Of a DNA stretch of 64,000 nucleotides, positions 27,968 through 37,753 are shown piece by piece. The DNA is from Pacificimonas pallii (GTDB taxonomy: Bacteria; Pseudomonadota; Alphaproteobacteria; Sphingomonadales; Sphingomonadaceae). The DNA lies in NCBI RefSeq assembly GCF_019204005.1, contig NZ_JAGSPA010000003.1, forward strand, positions 310,001 to 374,000, given 5' to 3'. Both the position numbers and the translations under genes were made by a program. The notes beneath the pieces were generated by a model. It ran no database searches. It had not been told where the DNA came from and was given only the letters and a program-made list of their open reading frames with translations. Every line of letters begins with the position of its first letter. Within the stretch, counting starts at the first letter, position 1.

Positions 27968-28669
27968 ATGACAAAGCTCCTGACCGCGCTCACGCTTCTT
28001 GCCGGGATTATTTTCGCAGGCTGGCAGGCGCGTCTCTATGCCGAGCGTGAATTTCCGCAGGAACTGCCGTGGACCCCGCTCGTGCTCGAACAGCCGGTCG
28101 GCGCGGCAACGAAATTCAAGATCGCACAGCTCAGCGGCGACAAGCCCGCATGCCTGGCCCTTTTCGAGGGCAGCACGCTCAGCATTACCGCCCTGGATGA
28201 TAGAGACACGGCGCCGAATTGCGGCTTCGTCGACGCCGTCGCGCTCGGTCAGATGAGCGCATCCTACACGCCCGGAACGGTGCGCCTGGCATGTCCGCTC
28301 GCTGCGGCGCTCGCGATATGGGAAGTCAATGCGCTGCAACCCACCGCCGAACGTACGCTCGGAAGCCGCATCGTCGGCATCGACCATTATGGCACCTATA
28401 GCTGCCGCCGGATGTATGGCGCCTCGACCGGTCGATGGTCGAAACATGCCACGGCGGAGGCAATCGACATCGCAGGCTTCCGCACCGCGGACGGCCGCCG
28501 CATCACCCTTGCCCGCGACTGGGGTACGGATTCAGATGCGGGCGCATTTCTGGAGGCCATCCGCACAGAGGGCTGCGATATCGTCGGCACCGTGCTCGGT
28601 CCCGATTACAACGCGGCCCATGCGGATCATTTCCACTTGCAGGCAGGCGCAATCGGCACCTGCCGCTAG
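27968..28669 (+). CDS. Extensin-like protein, secreted
   Basis: Protein of the extensin-like C-terminal family (PF06904), of 233 residues. It has an N-terminal membrane anchor or signal (LLTALTLLAGIIFAGW). The family part includes LACPLAAALAIWE, HYGTYSCRRMYG, SKHATAEAIDIAGF and the C-terminal HADHFHL. The SxHxxxxAxD and HxDHFH patterns resemble zinc ligands of M15-type peptidoglycan peptidases, so a wall-active role is possible. The ATG at 27968 follows a long frame that is open from 27500 but without supporting sequence. Confidence 0.82.
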   Translation: MTKLLTALTLLAGIIFAGWQARLYAEREFPQELPWTPLVLEQPVGAATKFKIAQLSGDKPACLALFEGSTLSITALDDRDTAPNCGFVDAVALGQMSASYTPGTVRLACPLAAALAIWEVNALQPTAERTLGSRIVGIDHYGTYSCRRMYGASTGRWSKHATAEAIDIAGFRTADGRRITLARDWGTDSDAGAFLEAIRTEGCDIVGTVLGPDYNAAHADHFHLQAGAIGTCR

Positions 28670-28825
28670 TCAGGCGTTGGTATTGGGCGCCGGTTTTTTC
28701 TTGTCGCCTTCCGGCATGATTTCAGAAGGGGTGTCACTGGCGGGAAACGTCCCCTTCAAACCCTCTTCCAATTGCTTCTCGTCGGTGTCGAGCGCCTTCT
28801 GCCCGCCGTCAGTTTTCGAACCCAT
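28670..28825 (-). CDS. Small FPASD-motif protein
   Basis: 51-residue protein: MGSKTDGGQKALDTDEKQLE, then EGLKGTFPASDTPSE. The FPASDP-like core recurs in many small proteobacterial proteins of unknown role. GAGGAGAG lies 8 bases before the ATG at 28825, which strongly supports translation. It is convergent with the extensin-like gene, whose stop codon abuts it. Confidence 0.72.
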   Translation of the reverse strand: MGSKTDGGQKALDTDEKQLEEGLKGTFPASDTPSEIMPEGDKKKPAPNTNA

Positions 28826-28950
28826 GACAACTCTCCTCATTTCTGTTCTGACTAGTGAACGGCCCGGCGCGCGTCGCGTTCCGGCAACGGATGCCCGGAC
28901 CCTTGCCATTACTGTCATATATCACTAACTCACTTGGCAAGGAGATGATC

Positions 28951-29751
28951 ATGTCCAAGAGCGAAGACAAGGCCGCCCGCCGGTTGGAAAAGGCCCAGCG
29001 CAAGCTGGAAAAGGCCAAGCGGAAGCTCGCCGAGGCTGAATCGCGCCGCACGGCCAAGGCCACGCAGACCGAAGCGGACGCAGCGGCGGAAACGGCGGCA
29101 AGCGAGATCGAAGCTGAGGCCGCGCGCATGGAAGCGGCGGCAGCGAGGATCGAGGCCGAAGCCGAAGCGGAAGCCGAAAATATGGACACGCCGCTGGCTG
29201 CGTCGGGGAAACTCGTCGTGGCCGAGGGCGGCGCCAGTTCGACGTTCACCCTGTCGCCGGAAATTGCCGAACGCCTGAAATGGGCTGGCAAGGGCTGGCA
29301 GAAGAAGGCCGAGGCCGCGATGGCGCTCTGGCTCGACGAAGCGAGCGTCGTGATCCGCAAGGACGGCCTCGATGGCCTGTCCGCGAACATGAAGGGAAAG
29401 GCGGAAGCCGTGAAGGCCCGCGCCCGCGACGGCAAAACCGAGGAAAAAATCGAAAATCTGGTCAAGACCGCGATGAGCACGGTTGGACGCGACATCGCAC
29501 AGGCGGCCCTCGGTGCCGCCTTCGCCGCGTTCGGTGACCCCAATGCCCGCCGGTCACCAGGCGACACTGACATGGCAGACGACAAGCCCGAGGCCAGCGC
29601 CGAGCCCGACGTAACACCGGCCCAGGCAGCGCCGGAAAAGAAGCCCGTGACAGGGGCACGGACAAAACCCGCAAAACCCGCAACATCGTCCCGCAGCCGC
29701 AAACCCGCCCGCGGCCAGGCCGCCGCCAGGCGCAAGCCAAAAACCAAATAA
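28951..29751 (+). CDS. Uncharacterised coiled-coil protein with a basic tail
   Basis: Not recognised. 266 residues: the N-terminal 75 form a charged coiled coil (EKAQRKLEKAKRKLAEAE); the middle is a short globular part (STFTLSPEIAERLKWAGKGWQ); the C terminus is Ala/Pro/Lys-rich and ends in ARRKPKTK, like histone H1-type DNA-binding tails. AAGGAG precedes the ATG at 28951, and an in-frame ATG at 28945 is too close to that site. DNA or envelope association is guessed only from composition. Confidence 0.65.
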   Translation: MSKSEDKAARRLEKAQRKLEKAKRKLAEAESRRTAKATQTEADAAAETAASEIEAEAARMEAAAARIEAEAEAEAENMDTPLAASGKLVVAEGGASSTFTLSPEIAERLKWAGKGWQKKAEAAMALWLDEASVVIRKDGLDGLSANMKGKAEAVKARARDGKTEEKIENLVKTAMSTVGRDIAQAALGAAFAAFGDPNARRSPGDTDMADDKPEASAEPDVTPAQAAPEKKPVTGARTKPAKPATSSRSRKPARGQAAARRKPKTK

Positions 29752-29802
29752 GATCTTCCGGCTGAATTCGCCCCTTGCGCACGGCATGGCGCCGGGTGCA
29801 CC

Positions 29803-30408
29803 TTGGCGCACGTGGAATTGATCGAACTTCTCGGCCTTGCGGGCAGCGTCAGCCTGCTGTCCGGCTGGCGGCTTTATCTGACGGTGCTTGTCACCGGGAT
29901 GGCCATGCGCCTCGGCTGGATCGAACTGCCGCAGCAGTTGCAGATGATTTCCGCGCTCGCCAATCCGTGGGTGCTCGGCATCGCGGCCATTGGCACGCTC
30001 GCGGAATTTTTCGCTGACAAGGTCGCATGGCTCGACAGCATATGGGACGGCCTGCACGCTATTATCCGTCCGCTTGGCGGCGCGCTCCTTGCGCTTGCCA
30101 TCGTCGATCCCGGCGATCCCGCGTGGCAGGTCATCGCCTTTCTCCTCGGCGGCGGCGCGGCCTTTGCCAGTCACAGCGCGAAAGCGACGACCCGCGCCGC
30201 CGTGAATATGAGCCCGGAGCCGGTCAGCAACATCGTCGTCTCCACGGGCGAAGACATCGCGACGGGCGGGCTGCTATTGCTCGCCTTTGCCAACCCAATT
30301 GCCGCTGCTGTCATCGCGCTGGCGATGATCGCGTTCATGTCGTGGATCTTGTGGCGCGCCTCACGCTGGGTCCGCCGCATTTCGGGCCGCGGGGACACGT
30401 CCGGATAA
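29803..30408 (+). CDS. DUF4126 membrane protein
   Basis: Integral membrane protein of about 200 residues with several hydrophobic segments, matching the DUF4126 pattern: SGWRLYLTVLVTGMA, ANPWVLGIAAIGTLAEFFADK, and SHSAKATTRAAVNMSPEP followed by NIVVSTGED and two more helices. Function is unknown. The start is uncertain: TTG at 29803 or GTG at 29812, neither with a clear ribosome site. It is convergent with the next gene, with stop codons abutting. Confidence 0.82.
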   Translation: MAHVELIELLGLAGSVSLLSGWRLYLTVLVTGMAMRLGWIELPQQLQMISALANPWVLGIAAIGTLAEFFADKVAWLDSIWDGLHAIIRPLGGALLALAIVDPGDPAWQVIAFLLGGGAAFASHSAKATTRAAVNMSPEPVSNIVVSTGEDIATGGLLLLAFANPIAAAVIALAMIAFMSWILWRASRWVRRISGRGDTSG

Positions 30409-30738
30409 TCAGCCGGTTTCGGTCACGGCTTCCAGCGCATCTCCGGCGTCATCAGCGGCGATCACCACCGCCTGCTGGCTCTCGCGGTCCTCGGGCGAAC
30501 ACGCCTCGACGCAGGCACTGCCCTGCTCCGCCCCGGCGAGCGCGGCCTCGTATTTTGGCGATACCGCTCCGCAGCACGGATCGAAGAAGAAATCCAGCAT
30601 CGCCTGCCCGTAACCTTCACGCGCGCGGGCGAAAGTTTCCCGCTGCCGTGCGGAATAGCGCCCATTTTGCGACAGGTCGTATAGCCCGCCGCGAAATGCG
30701 CGCGCGGCCAGCAGGACATCTTCGGCGGCAATCGTCAT
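30409..30738 (-). CDS. Uncharacterised small protein
   Basis: 109 residues, not recognised. It is helical, with FFFDPCCGAVSP and GSACVEACSPED, four Cys in two pairs. The ATG at 30738 begins 2 bases after the stop of the upstream lipoprotein gene, so the two form an operon. A longer frame to 30756 would overlap that gene. No signal peptide is seen. Confidence 0.68.
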   Translation of the reverse strand: MTIAAEDVLLAARAFRGGLYDLSQNGRYSARQRETFARAREGYGQAMLDFFFDPCCGAVSPKYEAALAGAEQGSACVEACSPEDRESQQAVVIAADDAGDALEAVTETG

Positions 30739-30740
30739 CG

Positions 30741-31775
30741 CTAAAATCCTTTCCATGCGGACACCGCATCCACGATCAGATCGAGCGCCGTGCCGATGCG
30801 CTGACGCGACAGCATGGCCGCCTGCGCCGCATCGTCCCGCGACGGCGCCATTAACTGCCGCCCCAGCGCATCATTGGCCTGCTGAAGCTCATCCAGCGCC
30901 TTGGCGACGCTCAGGGCCATTTCTCCGGCACGCTCGGCGCGCAGCGCGGCGCCGCGAACCATCGTGACCAGCGATTGCCGCTCCTCGAACGACAGCGCCG
31001 CGCGCTCGTTCCGGTACGCCCGCTGGAGGCTCGTGACGATGCTCTGATCCGCACCTTCGCCGGCGATCATCTCCCACATCCGGAGCTGGCGTTTCAACCG
31101 CGCGAAGGTCTCGCCCATCGCGGCACCGCGCTCGGCATAGAGCCGCCGCGCATCCCTTACCTGCCTCCGCTCGCGCTGAAGGTCGCGCAGCAGCGCGATC
31201 AGGTTCGCGGCCGTCTCTACCTGATCGGACGACAGCCGTCCCGCGACACGGATTTTGGTCAATCCAATCGCGGCGGCATGCGCCTCTGCCCTGGTCGCAA
31301 GGTCGATGGCATCCGCAATATCCGCCGCGATATCCGCGTTCGGCTGCTCCGCGATCTTCGCCATGGCACCGCCATAGGCTGCGATCGCCGCGATCAGATC
31401 GACCGTAGGCTGCACGGCGTCGGCGGGAAACGCGCCGAAATCGAGCGCTTTCACCTCATACCCCGCAGGCACGTCGCCGCCGCCGCCCCAGCACAGCGGG
31501 ACATCCGTCTTGCCGATGGCCGCCCCGGTCGGCACCAGGATCATCAGCGGATTGACCGGTTCACAGCTCAGGTCGCTCGCGACCAGCGTCACGAACGCCT
31601 GCTGCCGCCGCGCCTCGATCTGGCGCAGCGCATCGCGCGAGACATCGGCGACAATGCCCGCGCGCGTGCCGACCGTACTGGCACTTTCGATGCGCAGTGC
31701 ATTCATCCCGCATGCCTGCAAGCTCATGGCGGCGAGCGCGACCGCAGCGGCGCGTGTGATGACGGGCCGTCTCAT
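30741..31775 (-). CDS. Uncharacterised lipoprotein with long helices
   Basis: 344 residues. It has a lipoprotein signal with the lipobox LQAC (about residues 18-21), MRRPVITRAAAVALAAMSLQ. The mature part is mainly alpha-helical and Ala/Arg-rich, including DLQRERRQVRDARRLYAERG, with no enzyme motif. AAAGGAGACG is a good ribosome site for the ATG at 31775. It is probably anchored in the outer or inner membrane. It is followed by the 109-residue gene in a 2-base-gap operon. Function is not known. Confidence 0.68.
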   Translation of the reverse strand: MRRPVITRAAAVALAAMSLQACGMNALRIESASTVGTRAGIVADVSRDALRQIEARRQQAFVTLVASDLSCEPVNPLMILVPTGAAIGKTDVPLCWGGGGDVPAGYEVKALDFGAFPADAVQPTVDLIAAIAAYGGAMAKIAEQPNADIAADIADAIDLATRAEAHAAAIGLTKIRVAGRLSSDQVETAANLIALLRDLQRERRQVRDARRLYAERGAAMGETFARLKRQLRMWEMIAGEGADQSIVTSLQRAYRNERAALSFEERQSLVTMVRGAALRAERAGEMALSVAKALDELQQANDALGRQLMAPSRDDAAQAAMLSRQRIGTALDLIVDAVSAWKGF

Positions 31776-31929
31776 TTCCGTCTCCTTTATCGCCATGAAC
31801 CCTACACCAAGCCGCACCGACCGGCCAGTGGGCGGCGGTTCTGGGCATATCCCCCGCTGCATTCGACGAACCGGCAACCCCATTCGACAAACAGCACGCG
31901 CGCACGATATTTTCTGCTAAACATCGGCG

Positions 31930-33033
31930 ATGAATCTCAAGTTCCAGAATCTGCAACCGGACGCGCGCGCCGCGCTGTTTTCGATCACGTTCTTCTGGGC
32001 GTTCTATTTCGCGATTACGACGCTCCGGTCTTTTGTCTCGGACTATCCCGACCCCATGTTGATGATACCCCGCCGCGCGGGCGTCGTTCTCGTCGGCGCG
32101 GCCATCACATGGATCATATTTCTCGTCTTGCGGCCCTTTGAAAAGCAGACGCTCAGCGTGCGCATGGCCGCGCATTTCCTCGCCGCGATCCCCGCCGCCG
32201 CTGCTTACGGCGCGGTCAATCACTTCTTCTTCTACATCCTCTCGCCGCTGCCAATGCTCGGCGAGCCCGGCGAGGGCAAGATGAAAGGGATCAACGCGGC
32301 GCACATGATCCTGGAATCGGCGATCAGCTGGTACTGGTTCTTTTCCGCCTGGGCCGCCTTCTACCTCGCCTTGCGGTACGCGGCGGAGGTCCGCACCGCC
32401 GAGCGCCGCGCCGCCGCCTGGCGTACGGAGGCACAGAGCGCGCAGCTGCGCGCACTTCGCTATCAGGTAAATCCGCATTTTCTGTTCAACACGCTGAACA
32501 GCATCTCCACCATGATCCTGAAGAAACGCAATGTGGAGGCGGAGCAGATGGTGCTCAATCTCTCCACCTTCCTGCGCACCAGCCTGTCCGGCGATCCCGA
32601 AACGCTCGTCCCCCTTTCCGAGGAGGTCGAGCAGCAGCGCCTCTATCTCGATGTCGAGCGCGTGCGCTTCCGCGATCGCCTGAATGTCGAGATCAATGTC
32701 GCACCCGATGCGGGCCGGTCTTTCGTACCGCCGATGATCCTGCAGCCGATCATAGAGAATGCCGTCAAATATGCCGTCAGTCCGGCGAAGACCCGCGTCA
32801 CGATCAGGTTGAAGGCCCTCCGCGTCGGTGATCGCCTGCACATCCGCATTGCCGATGACGGCCCCGGCGTTCCGCCACCGTTCGAAAGCGGCCTCGGCAC
32901 CGGTCTTGCCAATGTGCGCGATCGCATCCGCACGCATTTCGGCAATGACGCGACATTTTCAGCCGGACCGGGGGAAAATGGCGGCTTCGTCGTAGACATG
33001 TCATGGATACCGGGGCGCAGATACGTACCATGA
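31930..33033 (+). CDS. LytS-type sensor histidine kinase
   Basis: Membrane histidine kinase (367 residues) of the His_kinase/LytS class. About four hydrophobic helices lie in residues 15-160, then the phosphorylation motif NPHFLFNTLNSIS with H183, and the ATPase segments PPMILQPIIENAVKYA and ADDGPGVP, GTGLANVRDRI. Its stop overlaps the start of the LytTR regulator (ATGA at 33030-33033). The signal sensed is unknown. Confidence 0.92.
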   Translation: MNLKFQNLQPDARAALFSITFFWAFYFAITTLRSFVSDYPDPMLMIPRRAGVVLVGAAITWIIFLVLRPFEKQTLSVRMAAHFLAAIPAAAAYGAVNHFFFYILSPLPMLGEPGEGKMKGINAAHMILESAISWYWFFSAWAAFYLALRYAAEVRTAERRAAAWRTEAQSAQLRALRYQVNPHFLFNTLNSISTMILKKRNVEAEQMVLNLSTFLRTSLSGDPETLVPLSEEVEQQRLYLDVERVRFRDRLNVEINVAPDAGRSFVPPMILQPIIENAVKYAVSPAKTRVTIRLKALRVGDRLHIRIADDGPGVPPPFESGLGTGLANVRDRIRTHFGNDATFSAGPGENGGFVVDMSWIPGRRYVP

Positions 33034-33779
33034 ATGCGGACAGCGGCAGGCTCCGCGCGGTTATTGTGGATGATGAGGCCATGGCGGTCGAACGAATGGA
33101 GCTTCTGCTGTCGCGCATGGACTTTGTGGACTGCATTGGCACTGCCGAGGATGGGGAGGCGGCGCTGGCGCTGCTGGCCGAGACGAAACCGGACTTCGTC
33201 ATTCTGGATATCAACATGCCCGGCCTGACCGGCGTCGATGTCGCGGAAGCCCTGACCGCGGAGGATGATCCGCCTGCGATCATCTTTGCCACCGCTTATG
33301 ATGAACACGCCATTCGCGCTTTCGAACTGGCCGCCGTCGACTATCTTCTGAAGCCGGTCAGCATTCCGCGTCTGCAACAGGCCGTCGAGCGCGTGCGCGC
33401 GCGCCAACCGGCAAAGCCCGCTTCGTCCATGTCCACGGATGGCAAGCGCTACATCACCGAATTCTGGGTCAGGCACCGCGCCGACATGGTGCGCATCGAT
33501 GTCGATCAAATCGACCATATCGAGGCGGAGCGCGATTACATGCGCCTGCATACCGCGCATGGCAGCCATCTGATCCACGAAACCGCCAAACGTCTCGAAC
33601 GACGTCTGAACCCGGAACATTTTATCCGCACCCACCGCAGCCACATCTTCCGGCGCGCGGCCATTGAGCGGCTGGAGAATGAGGGTTTTGGAACGTGGAG
33701 TGTCCGCGTCAGCGGGCGAGAGCCGGTCCGTGTCGGCCGCACCTATCTCGCAGGCCTGAAAGCCGCGATGAAGGCCTGA
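33030..33779 (+). CDS. LytTR-type response regulator
   Basis: Partner of the kinase before it. The receiver domain has DDEAMAVERM and acceptor D60 in FVILDINMPGLTG, with K in LLKPVSIPR. The DNA-binding LytTR domain follows (RIDVDQIDHIEAERDYMRLH, FIRTHRSHIFRR). The ATG at 33030 overlaps the kinase stop; an earlier ATG at 33003 would overlap it by 31 bases. Targets are unknown, but neighbouring envelope genes are candidates. Confidence 0.92.
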   Translation: MNADSGRLRAVIVDDEAMAVERMELLLSRMDFVDCIGTAEDGEAALALLAETKPDFVILDINMPGLTGVDVAEALTAEDDPPAIIFATAYDEHAIRAFELAAVDYLLKPVSIPRLQQAVERVRARQPAKPASSMSTDGKRYITEFWVRHRADMVRIDVDQIDHIEAERDYMRLHTAHGSHLIHETAKRLERRLNPEHFIRTHRSHIFRRAAIERLENEGFGTWSVRVSGREPVRVGRTYLAGLKAAMKA

Positions 33780-33952
33780 TCCTTTTCGTCAGGACGGAAC
33801 CGACGTGATCGGCCGCCATATCTGCGCGCCCGGATCTGACGTCCACAAGAACGAAGCGGCCCCGGGACGTGACACCGGAACCGCTTCGCCCTGAAACCGC
33901 GCGCCTATGGGTGTGCGCCAGGGCGCGCGGAAAGCAATATAATCTCTCTCGG

Positions 33953-34318
33953 TCAGTTATTGGCGACCACGGAAATAGAGGCATTGGCCAGCTGGGTATC
34001 CTGCTGCAGCCGGGCCAGCTGCGCCATGCCATCGGCCTTCGCCTCCCGGGCGCAGCGATTGGCGATCATCCGCTCTTGCAGTTGCCGGGCCTGTCTTACC
34101 TCGCAAACCGCGTTTGCAGCGCGCTGGATACGATTTTCGATGGCGGCGACATCGGCCGGTGTTGAAAGCTGGCTGGGCATAATATTCAGCGTTTTCACCG
34201 GAACGGCGCGGTCACCAGTCACGACGTATTCATTGTCAGCGGCGAGTGCGGGCGAAGCCGCCAGACCAAATGCTGTCGCAGCGACGGCGAACATGCGGGG
34301 GAAGCGGGTGATGGTCAT
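33953..34318 (-). CDS. UrcA-family protein
   Basis: Small exported protein of 121 residues with a signal peptide (MFAVAATAFGLAASPALA). The mature part has the UrcA pattern: LSTPADVAAIENRIQRAA, then a Cys in AVCEVR and a second Cys in ANRCAREA, which probably form a disulphide. This family is common in sphingomonads and its function is unknown. No partner gene is evident. Confidence 0.75.
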   Translation of the reverse strand: MTITRFPRMFAVAATAFGLAASPALAADNEYVVTGDRAVPVKTLNIMPSQLSTPADVAAIENRIQRAANAVCEVRQARQLQERMIANRCAREAKADGMAQLARLQQDTQLANASISVVANN

Positions 34319-34621
34319 GTCTATATCCTCAGATTTCTATCGTTGCGGCGGTACGGGGGGGGCACCGCCTGCGGGGTGTCGGTAGGGGGCAAGTTTCGTT
34401 TTGCGGGGACTGCCCCGCTGCCGACACATGAAGAGGTACCGGACCCGCCGTTCCGATGCGCGCGCAACTCTAGGAACGCGCATGACCCTTCGACGAGGGG
34501 GGCAGGCCTTCGACAAACGACATGCTGGCTTCGACGGGGGCAGTTTCGGTCACGGCCGACCGCACATGTCACATGAGAAAATCGGCAGGGAAACAGTCAG
34601 ATAAGCCCGGAACGTCGCAGA
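34319..34621. other. 303-base gap before the RND pump gene end
   Basis: G-runs and short frames only. I see no supportable gene, repeat or terminator. It lies between the starts/ends of two minus-strand genes and must hold the promoter of the UrcA-family gene. Confidence 0.4.
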
Positions 34622-37600
34622 TTACTCGGCCGGTTCGGCTTCCTTGTCCTGCAATTGACGCCGCAGCTTTCGCGTCACGGCCAGCGGCGATCCCGTGCCG
34701 CGGCACAGCAGGTAGTAAAAGGCGGGGATGACGATCAGCGTCAGCAGCGTGGATATGCCCACGCCCCAGACGATCACCGTGCCGATTGCGGATCGTGCAC
34801 CGGCCCCGGCACCGGTCGCCAGCATCAGCGGCATCGCCCCGGCAACTGTCGCGATGCTGGTCATCAGCACTGGCCGCAGGCGGCGGCGGGCGGATTCCAG
34901 AATCGCGGCGAGAAACTCCTCGCCCTCGTCACGCAGCTGGTTTGCGAACTCGACGATCAGAATGCCGTTCTTCGCCGCCAGCCCGACCAGCATGATCAGC
35001 CCGATCTGGCTGTAAAGGTTCAGGGTTCCGCCCATGACGGTCAGGCCCAGCATACCGCCGCCGACCGCCAAAGGTACGCTCAGGACAATCACCAGCGGAC
35101 TGACGAAACTTTCGAACTGCGCGGCAAGTACCAGATAAACCAGAAATATCGTCATTCCCAGCACGAACCAGATTGATCCGCCCGTTTGCCGCAAAGCTCT
35201 CGACTCGCCTTCATAGCCGATCGCGGCAACCTCTGGCAGCGTCGCGGCTTCATCTTCGAGGAAGGTCAGGGCTTCGCCCAGCGACGTGCCGGGTGCCAGT
35301 GTTCCGGACAGCTTGATGGCGCGCAGCTTGTTGAACCGGTTCAGTTCTCCCGCCTCCGCACGCGTATCGGTTGTCACCAGCGCGGACAGGGGAACGACGC
35401 CGCCTTCCCGCGCGCGCACGTAGACACCGCGCAGATCGTCCGCCGTTACGCGGTCTTCCGGCTCCGCCTGCACGATCACATCATATTCTTCGCCGCGGTC
35501 CGTATAGGTACCGACCCGGCGCGACCCCATCATGGTTTCCAGCGTCCGGCCGATATCCTGCACCGACACGCCAAGATCGGCGGCGCGGACGGTATCGACG
35601 TTGACGACAAGCTGCGGGCGCGTCTCTTCATAATCGGCCTCCAGCGTCGCAATGCCTGGAAACCCATCCGCCGCCACGAACAGCGCGTCGCGCGCGCGGG
35701 CCAGTTCTTCATAGGTGTCACCCGCAATGACAAACTCGATCGCTTCACCGCCGCGTCCGCCGATGGTACGGCCGCCGCTGACGAAGACCCGCGCCTGGGG
35801 ATAGGGTGCAAAGGACTTGTTGATTTCCATCACGGCATCGGCGGTGGTCATGTCCCTTTTGTCCCAGTCCTTCAGGAACATGATGATCCGGCCGCTGGAA
35901 AAATCACCCGACGGTCCGAAACTGGCGGGCGCCCGCAGCAGGACGCGCCGCGCCGGAATGGCGGGATCGACCTCGTCCGCATCGACCATGGGCATCAGAA
36001 TGTCCTGCGCATCCTCCATCGTCCTCAGCAGCCGCTCGAACCCCGCGCCTTCCGCGATATTGATGCTGCCGAACATGAAGCCGGTATCCTCGAGAGGGGC
36101 GACCTCGCTTTCCAGTGTGGCGATAGAGAAACCAGCGATCAGGAACGCGCCGCCAAGCGCCACACCGCCGACAATCAGCGGCTTTTTCACCAGCCGCGAA
36201 AGCAGACTTTCATAGCGGCCCGACGCACGTTCGAAATTCCGGTCGACGGCATGTGTAAGCCGCGTCGCACCGCCGCCCTTTTTCAAAAGCTTGGAACACA
36301 TAACCGGGATCAGGGTCAGCGCGACGAACGTGCTGATCGATACCGACACGATCATGGTGATGGCCAGTTCGCGAAACAACAGTCCGGTATTCCCGGGCAG
36401 GAACATGACCGGCACGAACACCGCGATCACGACCAGGGTCGTCGCGACCACCGCAAAACCGACTTGCCGCGCGCCGGCATAGGCGCTCACCAGCCGGCTC
36501 TCCCCGCGCTCGATGCGGCTATAGATATTCTCCAGCACCACGATCGCGTCATCGACAACCAGGCCGATCGCCATCACCAGCGCCAGCAGCGTCAGCAGAT
36601 TGATCGAAAGTCCGAGCGCCCACAGCGCGAAGAAACTGCCGATCAACGAAATCGGCACCGTGACCGCCGGAATGATCGTCGCCCGAACGGAACCAAGAAA
36701 CAGATAGATGACCACCACCACCAGCAGCGCGGCAATCGCCAGCGTCTCCCAGACATTTTCGATGGCCTTCGCGATAAAGACGCTGCTGTCATAGCTGACA
36801 TACAGCCCCACGCCTGCGGGGAGCAGCGGCCGCACCTCTTCGATCCGCTCCTTCACCGCAAGCGCCACCGCCAGGGTATTCGCCCCCGACTGTCGAACGA
36901 TACCCAGCCCTACGCCGGGCTTGGCGTTCGAACGGAAGTAGGAATAGACATTTTCCGGGCCGAGTTCGACACGCGCGACGTCACCCAGCCGCAGCAGCGA
37001 TCCATCACCGCCGCGCCTGATGACCAGCGCCTTGAAATCGTCAACATCGCCATATGCGCGCGATACACGGACGGTCAGATTGAGGTCGTCCGATTCCACC
37101 CGGCCTGCAGGCAATTCGACATTCTCGCGCCGCAGGACGGTCTCGATATCTCCGGGCGTCAGGCGGTACGCGGCAAGCGCTTCGCGGTCCAGCCAGATCC
37201 GGATGGCGGGACGCTCGCCGCCGCCGCCGCGCACGCGCGCGACACCATCTATGCTGGAAAACCTGTCGATCAGCACGCGGTCGACATAGTCCGCCAGCCA
37301 TAAGGGGTCTCGCCCTTCGCCCGTCAGGTTCAGCCACATGATCGGGCGGGCGTCGGAATCGACCTTGTTCACTTCCGGCGGATCGGCTTCCTCCGGCAGA
37401 TTATCGAGCGCGCCCGAAACCCGGTCACGCACATCATTGGCGGCATTGTCGACATTGCGCGATGGCGAAAATTCGATGGAAACATCCGACTGCCCATCGC
37501 GTGAGGACGAACGAATGGTATCGATCCCCTCGATCCCGGCAATGCGGTCCTCGATCAGCTGCGTGATCTGCGATTCGACGACCGCCGCCGCGGCACCAGG

Positions 37601-37753
37601 ATAACGTACGTCGACAGACACGATCGGCGGTTCGATCGAGGGATATTCCCGCACCGGCAACTGCATGAACCCGGCAATTCCGGCGATCACCAGCAACAGG
37701 CTCAGCACCACGGCAAAGACGGGCCGTTTTACCGAGACGTCTGAGATCATCAT
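34622..37753 (-). CDS. RND-family efflux pump inner membrane subunit
   Basis: Proton-driven AcrB-like transporter of 1043 residues with 12 membrane helices in two repeats. It starts MMISDVSVKRPVFAVVLSLL, as the family does. The proton-relay acidic pair is in IGLVVDDAIVVLENIY and the Lys in GLAAKNGILIVEFANQ. The porter segments MQLPVREYPSIEPPIV and KVDSDARPIMWLNL are family-like. Its ATG overlaps the adaptor stop (ATGA). The substrate range is unknown. No outer membrane channel gene is next to it. Confidence 0.94.
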   Translation of the reverse strand: MMISDVSVKRPVFAVVLSLLLVIAGIAGFMQLPVREYPSIEPPIVSVDVRYPGAAAAVVESQITQLIEDRIAGIEGIDTIRSSSRDGQSDVSIEFSPSRNVDNAANDVRDRVSGALDNLPEEADPPEVNKVDSDARPIMWLNLTGEGRDPLWLADYVDRVLIDRFSSIDGVARVRGGGGERPAIRIWLDREALAAYRLTPGDIETVLRRENVELPAGRVESDDLNLTVRVSRAYGDVDDFKALVIRRGGDGSLLRLGDVARVELGPENVYSYFRSNAKPGVGLGIVRQSGANTLAVALAVKERIEEVRPLLPAGVGLYVSYDSSVFIAKAIENVWETLAIAALLVVVVIYLFLGSVRATIIPAVTVPISLIGSFFALWALGLSINLLTLLALVMAIGLVVDDAIVVLENIYSRIERGESRLVSAYAGARQVGFAVVATTLVVIAVFVPVMFLPGNTGLLFRELAITMIVSVSISTFVALTLIPVMCSKLLKKGGGATRLTHAVDRNFERASGRYESLLSRLVKKPLIVGGVALGGAFLIAGFSIATLESEVAPLEDTGFMFGSINIAEGAGFERLLRTMEDAQDILMPMVDADEVDPAIPARRVLLRAPASFGPSGDFSSGRIIMFLKDWDKRDMTTADAVMEINKSFAPYPQARVFVSGGRTIGGRGGEAIEFVIAGDTYEELARARDALFVAADGFPGIATLEADYEETRPQLVVNVDTVRAADLGVSVQDIGRTLETMMGSRRVGTYTDRGEEYDVIVQAEPEDRVTADDLRGVYVRAREGGVVPLSALVTTDTRAEAGELNRFNKLRAIKLSGTLAPGTSLGEALTFLEDEAATLPEVAAIGYEGESRALRQTGGSIWFVLGMTIFLVYLVLAAQFESFVSPLVIVLSVPLAVGGGMLGLTVMGGTLNLYSQIGLIMLVGLAAKNGILIVEFANQLRDEGEEFLAAILESARRRLRPVLMTSIATVAGAMPLMLATGAGAGARSAIGTVIVWGVGISTLLTLIVIPAFYYLLCRGTGSPLAVTRKLRRQLQDKEAEPAE

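Noticed and set aside
35186-37303. 705-residue open frame on the plus strand
   Set aside because: It lies entirely opposite the RND pump gene, and its composition (Arg/His/Gln-rich) is that of a mirror frame. No ribosome site or domain.
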